64,000 nucleotides of DNA from Euborellia annulipes (lineage: Eukaryota; Arthropoda; Insecta; Dermaptera; Anisolabididae), in the NCBI GenBank assembly GCA_023213315.1, contig JAKCPI010002066.1:1-64000 (forward strand), written 5' to 3'. The notes under the pieces were generated by a model, which was given only the letters and a program-made list of their open reading frames with translations, was not told the DNA's origin and searched no databases. Of the stretch, positions 20,546-30,699 are shown piece after piece. The position numbers and the translations under genes are program-made. Positions within the stretch are counted from its first letter, which is position 1. Each line of letters opens with the position of its first letter.

Positions 20546-21415
20546 TCTTACTCTTTCTCACTTGGAATGGAAAAATTAAAAAAATTTAATTAAATCAAAA
20601 TAACCAAAGTTCATGAAAGGGATTTGAGACAAGCTTCACGCTTTGTCGCCATACAATCACTTGTATGTATTTACTACATGACCTCTACACGGGTGTTGTT
20701 GTAGTTGCTTGGTTTATACAATAGACATAAACCCAGTGATACCAAATCAATTAAAACGTTTGTGTTTGAGGGTATGTACTTATGAGGAAACAATAACACT
20801 ATTCTCTCGTCTATTTATTTATGAATTCTCTTTAGAGGTTGCATGCCCGTCCGGAGTGTTAAATATTAAAGCATATTCTGCTTTAAATTTGTAAACGACA
20901 GAATTTGCTCTTCATTATTTATTTATTAAATAAACTTCAATAAATAAATATAATACAAACAAACAATATTTTTTTAAGCCTTTCAAGTTAACCAATTATT
21001 ATTAAATATCCCTTTCTTTGATATTGTAATTTTTTTTTTGTTTTTGAAAACTTTACTGACTTTTGCGCAAAAGGCTTTTTATTAATCTTTGTTTGTAGAA
21101 TAAAAGACTCTTGTGAAATAATTAAGTAAAAAGCTTATATATTATATTTGATGAAGATTAATTATTCCTTCAAATTAAAGCAGCTATATTTCATTTGAAG
21201 CATCAAAATATTATTACTTTGCCTTATAAATGTATAAGCAATATCGTCTACCTTTAAGCCTCCATTTAATTATCTTAATTGATGACAAATGGATATTTCA
21301 AAAAATAAATAAAATTGTAATGGATGATGATTCTTTCATCTTGTATGAAAAAGTAAAATGTGTTTTTAATTAAATAATTTTATTTAACTTACTCTTTCAA
21401 GATCACCAACTTTGC
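20546..21415. other. AT-rich stretch, nothing identified
   Basis: A 61-codon frame at 20709-20894 (+) has no recognised motif. No terminal repeats or tRNA-like boxes are visible. Confidence 0.4.
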
Positions 21416-21417
21416 TT

Positions 21418-21990
21418 GAAATAGAGTGAGATCTAAGGGATATTGAAAAGAGAATAATTAATAGTGCTATAAAATAGTAAAGAATACTATACGTTTTTTA
21501 CTATTATTTATTTGTCCCTCCCATCCAAGAGAGAGCATTATTTATTCTTACTTAACAAGTTAAATCATTCTCTCTGGGTCTAATGAATCACTTTATTTAG
21601 ACGATAGATTTGCGATGGAGATATTAGAATGTTTTTTAGAACGGGTTTAATTGTTATTTCCAAAAATAACAGCATCTCTCGCAGGCGACAAGGGGAGGTA
21701 GGCGCGACTTCCCCTCGTCTCGCCATTTCTTAAGCCCAAGTTAATATAAGTTATAAAAAATAAAAACTTTGCATATTGAATTGCATAGAACTCGCAAACT
21801 ACGGCCCCAAACAAAAACATAATATAAATAAATGGTTTATAAATTTTTCAAATTCAAATGTACCGTACTGTTGGAAACTAAATATATCTCGACGCAAAAA
21901 ATCTGGTGGGGCAAGCACTGAACACAACTTTCTCTTACCTTCGGTAGTCGAAAGTTGTGTGCTGTGCGACCAGCCACTCCAGATTTTTCA
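21418..21990 (+). repeat. Element D, copy 1 (ends in family-C hairpin)
   Basis: Almost the whole segment recurs in reverse orientation at 42431-43019. Shared landmarks: gagagagcattatttattct, ctctctgggtctaatgaatc, cgacaaggggaggtaggcgc and ttcccctcgtctcgccattt. The last part (21890-21990, minus strand) is the family-C hairpin aatctgg...ccagatt. No coding frame of note. The low divergence suggests a mobile or recently duplicated unit. Confidence 0.8.
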
Positions 21991-22058
21991 ATACTCTATC
22001 TATAATAAAAAAAAGGCTAAAAAGTTCAAAATAAAAATATAATAAAAAAACTTAAAAA

Positions 22059-22553
22059 AAAAATCTGGTGTGACTGGCGCACATCACACAACTTTCTCTT
22101 ACCTTCGGTAATCGAAAGTTGTGTACTGTGCTTGTCACACCAGATTTTTGTGTCGACATGTATTTAGTTCCCGACAGTAGGGAATATTTGAATTCAGATG
22201 TAAAATTTATAAGTATGGGAAAATATTTATATTTTGTAACCATGGCAACCATTTCTCCTCTTTCCTATGAAGCACAAGAGTAAAGTGTGCTTCAAACAAT
22301 TTTGAGGGCAAAACGAGAATATACATTTGAAAGAGCATCTAAAAAATAATTGATTTTTGAATTTTAATCAAAATCGTTAGAGCGAATTTTGAGAAAATCG
22401 AAAAAAACTGAAAAAGTACATCGGTAAAGTACTAGTACTCTTTGGCCGATTTTGATTAAAAGCTTATTTTTCCGGTCCCGGGGGTGTTTAACTTAAATAT
22501 AAAATTTCAGCCTCATAGCTCAATTCCTTCATGCTTAAAATTGAACACACACA

Positions 22554-22631
<78 letters not shown>

Positions 22632-22784
22632 GACAGACCATGTCGCGAAAACCACTTTTTTGGATTCAGGGGACCTCAAAACGTGAAGATCCATCAAAAT
22701 CTCGACATCGAATTTTTGACATGAATCCAATACTTTCTCTCTATATATATATTACATATATACATAGGTAAGAGAAAGTAAAAA
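22059..22784 (+). mobile_element. Family C, full-length copy
   Basis: Order of parts: an A-run and aatctggtgtgactggcgca; a hairpin whose interior is actttctcttaccttcggta; gtcacaccagatt; tgtcgacatgtatttagttc; a ~230-bp AT-rich body with catggcaaccatttctcc; ctgaaaaagtacatcggtaa; a pure (CA)n tract at 22555-22627 with a (GACA)n end; ccatgtcgcgaaaaccactt; and a terminal palindrome tactttctc...ggtaagagaaagta with (TA)n in between. The 3' end is the complement of the hairpin interior. It is nearly identical to 59706-60387 except for the length of the CA tract. No protein frame other than the repeat-driven CA frame. Confidence 0.85.
22555..22627 (+). repeat. (CA)n microsatellite within family C
   Basis: About 36 uninterrupted CA dinucleotides, followed by gacagacagacc. 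The matching site in the 59.7-kb copy has only two short CA blocks split by a gaca, so the tract has expanded here since the two copies diverged. Confidence 0.95.
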
Positions 22785-23034
22785 TGCTTGCATTTAAATT
22801 GAACTCAGAGAGAAATAGTTTAATTGTTCTTATTAAAATTGTTGAATATTTATGACTTAAAATAAAAGAGTGGGCCGCTTCGAATTGATTCCGAGGCTCT
22901 AAGAATATACAATTCCTTAAGCTATCAATGCAAGCCCCACGCTTTTATTTTAAGTAATAAATATTCAACAATTTTAACAAGAACAATTAAATTATTTCTC
23001 TCTTTTTAGTTCAATTTAAATAAAAGCATTTTTT
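22781..23034. repeat. Inverted repeat, ~96-bp arms
   Basis: Left arm 22781-22876 and right arm 22936-23034 pair along aatgcttgcatttaaattga, tagtttaattgttcttatta and aaaattgttgaatatttatg. The loop is about 59 nt. It starts exactly where the family-C element ends, so family C may have inserted at its edge. Confidence 0.75.
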
Positions 23035-23380
23035 TTTTAAGTTTTTTTTTTATTATATTTTTTATTTCACCATCTCCTTCCTTTCCAGTGTTTCTTCTTT
23101 TAAAATATTTAAATTTTACACTTTTCGAGAAATTATTGTTATTTTTCAAGAGTTTAAAATTAAGGTGTACGTGTAGTTAAATCCCCTCTCCACACTTGTC
23201 TAATGAATAAATTTTATAGCATATTCACCTTAAAAATTGCAATTTTATTGTAGATAAAAAATCTAGAATGGCTTCTGACCAACAGTCAATTAATAAAAAA
23301 TAATATTAATACGCAAATCGTTAATCTTCCACCCCCCCCCCCCCAACATATTCTTTCTGTTCTACCTTTTTTTTAGCTTA
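23035..23380. other. AT-rich stretch with C-run
   Basis: Nothing gene-like. A 12-13 bp C-run sits at about 23330-23343. Confidence 0.4.
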
Positions 23381-23480
23381 AGCAACTGATTCCTCTCTCA
23401 AGGAACCAGAGTGTGGAACGTCTCCGGTTGCCAGTGATACAATATGTTTTAATAAATATATTTACTCAGCTGAGAGATGG
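23380..23480 (+). mobile_element. 5S-rRNA-derived SINE (family E) fragment
   Basis: Contains gagtgtggaacgtctccggt then tgccagtgatacaatatg. This matches the family-E phrase cgtgtggaacgcccccggtt gccatcggtacaatg at 47003-47040. The 5S-like head is lost apart from gcttaagcaactgat. Confidence 0.5.
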
Positions 23481-23654
23481 ATTACAAAAACCCTCCCCCT
23501 CCCACTTTTCAGTCAAAATAAAAAAATGGAATACCCATCCCCTTCTCCTAGGCTGCTTATGTAGCTAATACTTGAATTGTCCATTAAATATTTTAACCAT
23601 ATTTAGATTTGGAAATTTGTTACGTCAAATATGTAATAATAAAAATTTAGTATT

Positions 23655-23872
23655 TTCTTTTCTTGAGCTCAAGGGCCCACATCTTGTGGGTACGTGGATG
23701 GCAACCACGAGCTGCCTTAGCTGGGACTGGCAGTACTTATGTTCTTTGCATGTCAGTCTCTTCAACAGGCGTCAGGCCGTGCGACGGGACGGCCCGTTCT
23801 ATTCCTTCTGGCCGCAAAACCTAAGAACCGCCGACCCCGCACAGCGCGAAGAAAGAAGTAGAAGTATTTTTT
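23655..23872. other. GC-rich islet of unknown origin
   Basis: A 200-bp block much richer in G+C than its surroundings: gggcccacatcttgtgggta, cgtggatggcaaccacgagc, ggccgtgcgacgggacggcc. It then gives way to a T-run and (CA)n. The open frame across it (23572-23916) shows no known domain and is uneven in composition. ggtacgtggatggcaacc faintly recalls the 5S box-C region, so a SINE head is conceivable. Confidence 0.35.
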
Positions 23873-23919
23873 TTTTTTCTAATTACACACACACACATAC
23901 GCACTTTTCTTCGTAAAAG

Positions 23920-25190
23920 TGATAAAAGAATTTTAAGAATTTGTCATCTTCGTTCAGTATTGATGCTTATACTATTTCTTGAAATTAGACCTCTCTGCCT
24001 TGACTTGACTTAAACTCATCCAATTTAATAATGTTATATATGATTGGAGCTGACATTTTTATATATTCTCTCCTATATTATATTTTTTGGTAACTAAAAC
24101 GTCTCCGGCGCTCCCAGGCTTTTATCTTTCTTTCCCTAATCATAATGTAACTTCCTTTCATTTGTTTCAGACCGTTTGTACTTTTTTTTTTATTAGTACA
24201 CAATTTTATTTTAATTAAGATTTCTCCGCCCGCATTGATCAGTCGTCCTGCATTAAATTAAATAAATAAAAATTAATTAGTGAAAAGTTAAAAATATTAG
24301 CAAACCAATTTAAGTGATACGGGTTATCTGCTAAATTACAATAAAAAAAATTGTCGTTTAATAGACATAATGGCCTAGGTTGCTCAAGAAATGAATATTT
24401 TTAAACATTTTTTTTCCAAGCTTAAATTACAAATATGTTAACGTTAGATAAATAATTAACACCGTTACTTTAAAAAATTATCCAATTAAAAATAAATCTA
24501 ATTTAATTTTAATAGCTTTGCGTATTTTTTTTATCTTTTAATGGTTAGTCGTATGTAATATGTAATTTCTTAAAAAACATATAACGTTTTTTTTTTGTTT
24601 TTATATCACATTCGTTTTAGAAATTGCATTTAAATAAAGATTTATGTATCAAACAAATCTTGTTAAAAGCAACAACATTAATATTACTCGAAAATATCTT
24701 ATTTTCAAATGTTTCTAATTAATGTAAGCAAGTTTTTAAAAAATGAGATGAAACAATAAGCATTTTTGTGGCCTGCCATTGCGTGATCCTGGGGCATTCG
24801 TCAATTGCACCCACCCAGCCCCTCCACCTTGAAAGAGAAAAAAGTCTACCTCTACAAATACATTGATAAAGAATGAAAAGAAAAGAGAAAAAAAAAACTT
24901 GGTGAAATGTTTGTAAGGTGTTTTAATTTGTAATTTAACGAACGAATAGCTCATTTTAAGCTTTAGTTGAAATATAAAACCAAATAGCAGGCAATGTTTT
25001 TACAATTACAAGCTCGTTAACAGGACAATGATTGGAAAACTTTTTGGTAGATTTTGCTAGAAAATAAATTTTTTTAAACAATTTTTTTATTACAGAGATC
25101 ACGTGATTTTATTTATCAAAAGTAATATAAAAGAAATAAGTAATAATGAATTTTAATTAAACGAATTTCCTTATTGGAGTTTAGGATTTC
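23920..25190. other. AT-rich stretch, nothing identified
   Basis: No termini, tRNA boxes or plausible exons. The minus-strand 72-codon frame at 24736-24954 is phenylalanine-rich low-complexity sequence. Confidence 0.4.
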
Positions 25191-25231
25191 ACAGTTGTTA
25201 TCATTAGTAAAAGAATTTGATTAAACTGTGG

Positions 25232-25446
25232 TTTATTTGTAAAAATTATAACGTTTCGGCCACTCATTCTGTGGCCTTCTTCAGGTACAATTCAGCTAAG
25301 ATTATAAAGGTTGTGACAATCTCAATTGAATTCAATTCAGATCCGAGATTGTCACAGATGTAACAACCTTTATAATCTTAGCTGAATTGTACCTGAAGAA
25401 GGCCACAGTAATGAGTAGCCGAAACGTTGTAATTTTTACAAATAAA
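25232..25446. mobile_element. Head-to-head dimer of the hammerhead-like element
   Basis: Left arm (25232-25322, minus strand) and right arm (25345-25446, plus strand) are inverted copies of the unit also seen at 12840-12940. Each contains gctgaattgtacctgaagaa, then ggccacag..atgag..gccgaaacgttg. The CUGAAGA core, the paired GGCCAC/GUGGCC stem and the GAAA are arranged as in a hammerhead ribozyme but with one extra A before the stem. The right arm has one stem mismatch (agtagcc). The spacer is gaattcaattcagat-like. Confidence 0.7.
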
Positions 25447-25559
25447 AAAATCAGTTTTTTTTACTAAGAATTCCCTTAATCCATATGAAATGAGCCAAAT
25501 GGTCTCAATAAAAATATCTAATTTCTTAAAACTGCCTTATTAGCAAATTTAATTTTAAT

Positions 25560-25690
25560 ATTAGTTGCAAGAGGTTTACTTTAGGAATAAATAAATAAAA
25601 TTTATTATCCGGATTTTTTATTGACGACCAACGCCGGTTTCGGTTAATTATAACCATCATCAGGTCTGAAAGTAAACCTCGCAACTAATA
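25560..25690 (-). ncRNA. Hammerhead ribozyme-like motif in a small inverted element
   Basis: On the minus strand the core reads CTGATGA (25663-25657), stem II GGTTA/TAACC with a TAAT loop, GAA, then ACC-ggcgtt-GGT as stem III and C as the base 5' of the predicted cut (25626/25625). Stem I closes as GAC (25666-25664) with GTC (25625-25623). The outer edges pair again: ttagttgc..aggtttactttt at 25561 with its complement at 25670-25689. One extra U lies between the core A and stem II, a departure from the consensus that may weaken activity. Hammerheads are known in Penelope-like elements and retrozymes. Confidence 0.55.
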
Positions 25691-25699
25691 ATGATAATT

Positions 25700-26270
25700 C
25701 TTGGCCTGTTTCGTTTGTTAAATATAATTTTATTTACTTCGCCTTTGGGCCAAAATATATCAAAATAATTGAATAATTTAAAAATTGCCTCATCCTCTTT
25801 TATCTGGAGAAAATCATTATAAAATATGGATATATAAAAATATCAGAAATAATATGAGAAATCAATAAAATAAAACTGTGTAAGCTTCTTGACCTATTTT
25901 TCAAACAATATTATGTCAACCCTCTTAAAAAATTCAACACTTCCATTGTCGTTTATTGATATTACTGTATTGGTATGAAAATGGACAAAAAGTTGAAAAA
26001 AAAACTTTTTCAATAGGAATAAAACTTTTCTTGACGTGATTATTTTCAAATGTTTTAATAAAATATTTATTAAAATAAATCATGCAAATAATCTGTAAAA
26101 GTTTAAAGCTATTTAATAGTACACCCGGCGCCACAAGTGCCTGATGAGCTCGAGAGTGGAGCATTGAGGGTAGGCAACCAGAATTCTTAGCTGGTAAATA
26201 TATACAATTGATGGAATGTGGCTGTGAGATATCAATGAGTGTGACGTGGAGGACAGAAACCAGATAGGTA
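25700..26270. other. AT-rich stretch, nothing identified
   Basis: No repeat termini or exon candidates. The 76-codon minus-strand frame at 25934-26164 is not recognisable. Confidence 0.4.
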
Positions 26271-26294
26271 GTCTCTATTTAATATTTAAAACAG

Positions 26295-26465
26295 ACTCCT
26301 TTAAACTTTTTCGACATCGGAGGCCATTTAGATCCCGTCTTTATTTAATACAATTTGTTGGTAGTAAATTCAATTGAAATCTTAACGCAAGAGACGGGAT
26401 GCGAATCCCAGACCCTTAGCACAAGAGATGAGAACTCTACCATTGTGCTATGTCCTAAGGGTTTA
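26295..26465 (-). mobile_element. tRNA-derived SINE family M
   Basis: Minus-strand head: ggacatagcacaatggtaga gives box A and ctgggattcgcatcccgtct gives box B. A body and the shared tail gatctaaatggcctccgatg tcgaaaaag follow. A diverged relative with a box B of gcgggttcgcatcccgtcac lies at 45612-45776. Confidence 0.7.
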
Positions 26466-26564
26466 AAATTCAACAATTACAAAACAAATGTGTTTTTAAA
26501 AGCTTTTGTGGTTTGAATTATTAGAGGAATTTTGACCATATTTGTGTTTTATTAATTATTTATT

Positions 26565-26645
26565 AAAAATATAAATACTGTACGACGTTTCGACAGCTTA
26601 TTCTGCAGTCGAAAAGTTGTAACAGTATTTATATTAATATATTTT
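26565..26645. repeat. Small inverted repeat with decayed hammerhead-like core
   Basis: Edges aaatactgtacgacg and gttgtaacagtattta are inverted. Inside on the minus strand, ctgcagaataagctgtcgaa followed by acgtcgtacag has the CUG.AGA / GAAAC layout of the element at 25560-25690 with a damaged core. Confidence 0.4.
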
Positions 26646-26659
26646 TATTTTTATTAAAT

Positions 26660-27640
26660 AATTATACAAAACATGGTCTTACCCCTTAACTTCGCCCCTG
26701 AATCAACTCATACTTTAAGATTGGTTAGAATCGGATAGTTGTACATTATTATAACTATAAAGTACAAGTACAACACGTGGTTTCGAAATGTTAGTTTGTA
26801 ATTAAATGGTATTGGCACGTGCTTCGGAATTGTGCCAAATTCTCTTCCCAGCCGCCAATTCAAAGAGGTTCCCTTTCCCTCTCTCATTTTCTCTAATCTT
26901 CCTCGTCACTAAATCATCCCTTCTTTCATTCGACTTTAACCACCCCATTTACCCTCCCCACAACTAAAACCAATCACGTCCATTTCTGTTATTCGTAAGG
27001 CGGTCCCCAATGTCGAAGTTCGATTCCAGAAGCTCTTGACCAAACGCACGTGACTAGCATATTGTTCATTCGAAATCAAATCTAAAACGGGGTTTTGAGA
27101 TATATTATATATAATATCTGAATCAGGGATATATATAAGGAGCTCCCTAAATTTCTTAAAGATAAATATTAATATTTTTGTTTAGTCCTATATTGGATAA
27201 AATTTATTTTGAATCTCGGTCAGTCCACCATCTTTAATAGGTCAGTGAAAATATTAAGCGTATTAAAATTATTTTTATATATTCAATAATTCAATATTTA
27301 TTAATTCAGATACCCAAAATTCTTTGAGACTGCAATTTATAACAAAAACCATGGTCAGTTCCGAGTCCACGCTGTTAGTGGCCTCAAGCTAATAAATAAG
27401 TTAATTAATTTTTTTAAAGCTGAAGGGAAGTTTGCCGTTGATGTTATGGGATGGAAAAGAGCTAGTTTTTTTTTAAATTGTTTTTTTATTAATGGCCTAT
27501 GGTCCCACCACTTAGCTCAACATCTCAAAGAGAGCAAGTACGGGTGCAGCAAATTGTTTAATTCAATGCAGAATAAAAATACAGTAATCCCTCGAGTTTT
27601 AAATTTTCAAAAAAAAAATTATTTAAAAGAGTTTGGTGTT
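26660..27640. other. AT-rich stretch with a pyrimidine-rich patch
   Basis: 26825-26990 is C/T-rich (ccctctctcattttctctaa), then aaggcggtccccaatgtcga and cgcacgtgac. No splice-compatible open frame or repeat terminus could be supported. Confidence 0.4.
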
Positions 27641-27654
27641 CTTTATTGGTGAGG

Positions 27655-27765
27655 TCCAACGTTCCATGGCTCTCAGAAATCGAACCCAGGTTCTCCAGCC
27701 TTTATGAGGCATCGGTATCCTGTTTACTGCACCAGGCAATTGACCCTCGACCTATACCAATAAAA
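27655..27765 (-). mobile_element. tRNA-Met-like pseudogene or SINE head
   Basis: On the minus strand: tgcctggtgcagtaaacagg (box-A-like), an anticodon arm gatgcctcataaaggc with the tRNA-Met-type loop ctcataa, then ctgggttcgatttctg (box B). The acceptor stem does not close well, so this is not a functional tRNA gene. No poly-A tail was found on the 3' side. Confidence 0.55.
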
Positions 27766-27769
27766 CTGA

Positions 27770-28960
27770 CTTCCTTCATATGCGAGTTACTAACAAAATG
27801 AGAAAAATTAAAGAAAAATTTCAAGAACACTCACTCACACTCTTGTTAAATATATCATAGTTAAAGTCCGATTCGAGGTGTTTATTAACTAATATCTTAT
27901 TCAAATATATAGATCTCGAAAAATATTTTATTAAAAAAAATTATGCTATAAAATTTTTTTTTAAATAGGCATTTGCAAAAAAAAAGATCAATTTTTTTAT
28001 AATTAAATTTTATTAAAAAGGAAGGTAGACAGGACTGTTCCAGTCTGGCCTGCTCTAGGCTTCCTTCAGCCAATTTCTATAATAAATAAATATAATAAAT
28101 TTTATGTATGTTCTATTTTTGTGTGTTCTAGTCGGTTTAAGTGAGGAAATTCGATTTTTTAAGTGCTTTTCAAAATTTTTCAAATAATTATTAAGAAAGC
28201 AAAGGTCAAAAAAATTTTATTTGAAGATTGACTCACTAATTATTTTGCCTAACATGAGAACAGTATTGACCATAGTGTGATAAGATTATTAAAGGTAAAA
28301 AATACCTTGGTATCAATGACTCCGATGTGCATCATTTTCTCTGGGCCTCCTAGGTCTTGCTTATTATTTATTATAGTTCATAATTTATCGTTAATTTCGA
28401 AGAGTCTTCTAACGAAGACAAAAAAAAAAGTTCATTTCACACCCCTATTGTAAACAATCTGGAAAAACTTGTAATTGCATTGAAGCCGCAATAATTTTTT
28501 TTTTTTTTTTTTTTGTTTTCCGAGAATAATAGCAAGCCAATAGAGAAATCGCTGTTGCCATAACAGGAAGAGAGGGTTCAGAGGGCGGAGAGAGAGTGTG
28601 ATGATGACAGGGTTGGTTGCTGGACCCTAATGGATTATTACGAATATTGTCCTAGAGCATTAATCATAATGCTCTCCATCTCTCACCACGGCAAAGGGAG
28701 AAAAGGTCGCAGCTAACGCTCGGACACTGATTTACTATTATAATGGCCAGGATATTATTTGATTCAAATTAGACCGCTCTACTGAAAATTGATCTTTAGA
28801 GTAATAACTGAATTATTTTATATTACAATAAATATACTTCCCTTATATTCCGTATATTATAGTAATCGGTTTAGTAATGTTAATCGGAACAATTAAATTT
28901 TGTGCTTATAATTCATTTATTATTTTATTATGATATAGCAGACTAGTTTGTTGGTAATCG
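27770..28960. other. AT-rich stretch, nothing identified
   Basis: Contains a T-run at 28496-28515 and a purine-rich GA patch at 28565-28600. No mobile-element termini or coding frames are supported. Confidence 0.4.
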
Positions 28961-29012
28961 TAAAACCATTCTCCAATTTTGATGAATTTTTTAAATTTCT
29001 CTTGCCAGGGAT

Positions 29013-29421
29013 TGTTTATATAACAGAGGAACACACACACCACTCTACCGAAATCTTGGGGAACCCGTTTTTCTGACAAAATTTTGTTGCAAAACGGGAA
29101 AAGCACGACTCCTTCTACTACTAAGGACAGCAAACATAAGGAAGATGACCTTTTTTACTAATGGAAATTCTTATGTGGTTGACCTGTACACTTTGCAATC
29201 TAAATCAAAATGAGGACTTGCAGCACCTACTCCTAAAATGCCTCATTTATAAACGATTGAGGAGAGAACACCTTAGGCAGAATATTAGAAGGCTGAGGAA
29301 CGAGCCAGAAGTCAATATAGTTAAAGATATGCTGACCCCAACGAACTCGAGCGAAGTCACTGACATTTTTTTCTATTTTGAGGGAGCCTTGAAGACTAAG
29401 GCTTTTGTCTTGTGCGAATAA
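29013..29421 (+). pseudogene. LINE ORF2 C-terminal zinc-knuckle remnant
   Basis: The frame from 29161 reads CTLCNLNQNEDLQHLLLKC then YKRLRREHLRQNIRRL. The Cys-X2-Cys-X9-His-X4-Cys motif with Glu-Asp-Leu before His is characteristic of the C terminus of many non-LTR retrotransposon reverse-transcriptase proteins (Jockey, I, CR1 and RTE-like groups). Immediately upstream a different frame (about 29004-29190) encodes RTANIRKMTFF, also LINE-like, so a frameshift lies near 29190. The remaining ORF2 is absent. It ends with a stop at 29419-29421. A decayed fragment, not functional. Confidence 0.6.
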
Positions 29422-29518
29422 GGTACGGACTATGGAACCCTGGGTAGGCAGGGGAGTGGGGAAGATCTGCACGAGTTAGGAAATATTTTTTAAATTGTTT
29501 CTGTTTTCTTTTTGTATT

Positions 29519-29789
29519 CTATATTTGTTTTTGTTTTTTTTTTTAAACATTCACACTTTTTTTTCATTCACAATCACACAAGCTGTTTGTATGTGACACA
29601 CAGCTTTTTCGGCAACTGAGGCCATATAAGACTTTTTACGATAACTGTTATTTATGAATATATCTATTGCGGGTCCAGGCATTTGGTATCCAAATAAAAT
29701 TATCGGAATACCTAGAATCCGAACCCGCGACCCTTGGTATAGAAGGTCAGCACTCTACCAACTACACCAAGCCCGAGGACTATATTTGT
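29519..29789 (-). mobile_element. tRNA-SINE family A with 10-bp TSD
   Basis: SINE at 29529-29779, minus strand, flanked by ctatatttgt (29519-29528 and 29780-29789). The head gcttggtgtagttggtagag and gcgggttcggattct hold boxes A and B. The body and GT-rich tail end in the T-run seen at 29532-29544 on the plus strand. Somewhat diverged from the 56-kb copy. Confidence 0.85.
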
Positions 29790-29799
29790 AGTTGATCTC

Positions 29800-30135
29800 A
29801 ATAATAAATTGAAACAAGGCATTCAATGTAATGAGCATAAAGCTTGAAATACATTAAATAAATAAATAACAATAATAATATATAACAGAGGAAATTATAT
29901 TGTACCTGGTATATAATGGAAATTATAATTACATGTGTTATTAATTATTGAAAATATTAATTAGTAGCTATCTTAGATATCTATTTGCCCTTATGATCTA
30001 TACCAATCTAATCTAATGACCTATTTATTGTTAATAAATCTAAATTGCTGACCTATAATTTAATAATAAGCTTAATTTAACTAAAAAACATTAAATTAGG
30101 ATAATTAGAAAATGAAAGAGGCAGTTAAATTTGAA
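29800..30135. other. AT-rich stretch, nothing identified
   Basis: Simple AT-rich DNA between a SINE and a family-T fragment. Confidence 0.4.
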
Positions 30136-30139
30136 GATG

Positions 30140-30465
30140 TAAAAGGCAATTAATAAACCCCCATTTTATGTGGTCGTAGTTAAATAAAAAAATGTCAATA
30201 ACTTTATAATTGATTGAAAAGACCAGTTTTGCATTTTTCCACAAATCCAACGTCAAATAAGAAAGATATAGCGACTTTTTGAAAAGCGAATCTGCGCGTG
30301 AAGAAAAGCCTAGACGAGAGTGAAGCGAGGCTCCCTGGCTGCACTCTGGGCGCCGAGCGAATTAGAAAAAACAAATTGATGCTCTCCCATCATTTGAAAT
30401 AATTGCCAAATTTATTGATTTCATCTTTTTATGCTTTATAAAATTTTATTCGAAACTTTTTTTTA
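30140..30465 (+). repeat. Family T, single diverged arm segment
   Basis: Matches 13550-13870 of the giant palindrome: caataaaccccc attttatgtgg, agaccagttttgcatttt, ttttgaaaagcga, ctccctggctg and gggcgccga in the same order. It has no inverted partner here, showing that the palindrome arm is a dispersed repeat. Confidence 0.7.
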
Positions 30466-30699
30466 ACTATAAGAATAAAAGACTGCATATTTATCTATAA
30501 AAAATTCAAATCCTTTGAGAAAAAATAAAATTTCAAAATATTTTGTCTTCAATCAAAGAGATGCTTATTTCTCATAAATATATTAAATAATAAAATCCAT
30601 CCCTTTAGAAATTTAGTTCAGTGCTTGTTAAACTTTTTGAGTCGAGGCCCCGTTGGGAACCAAATAAATATCTCACGGCCCCCCCTATTTTTTTTTTTT

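Noticed and set aside
22484..22771. 95-codon and antisense 80-codon open frames
   Set aside because: They are produced by the (CA)n/(GT)n tract (Thr-His or Cys-Val repeats) and family-C sequence, not a gene.
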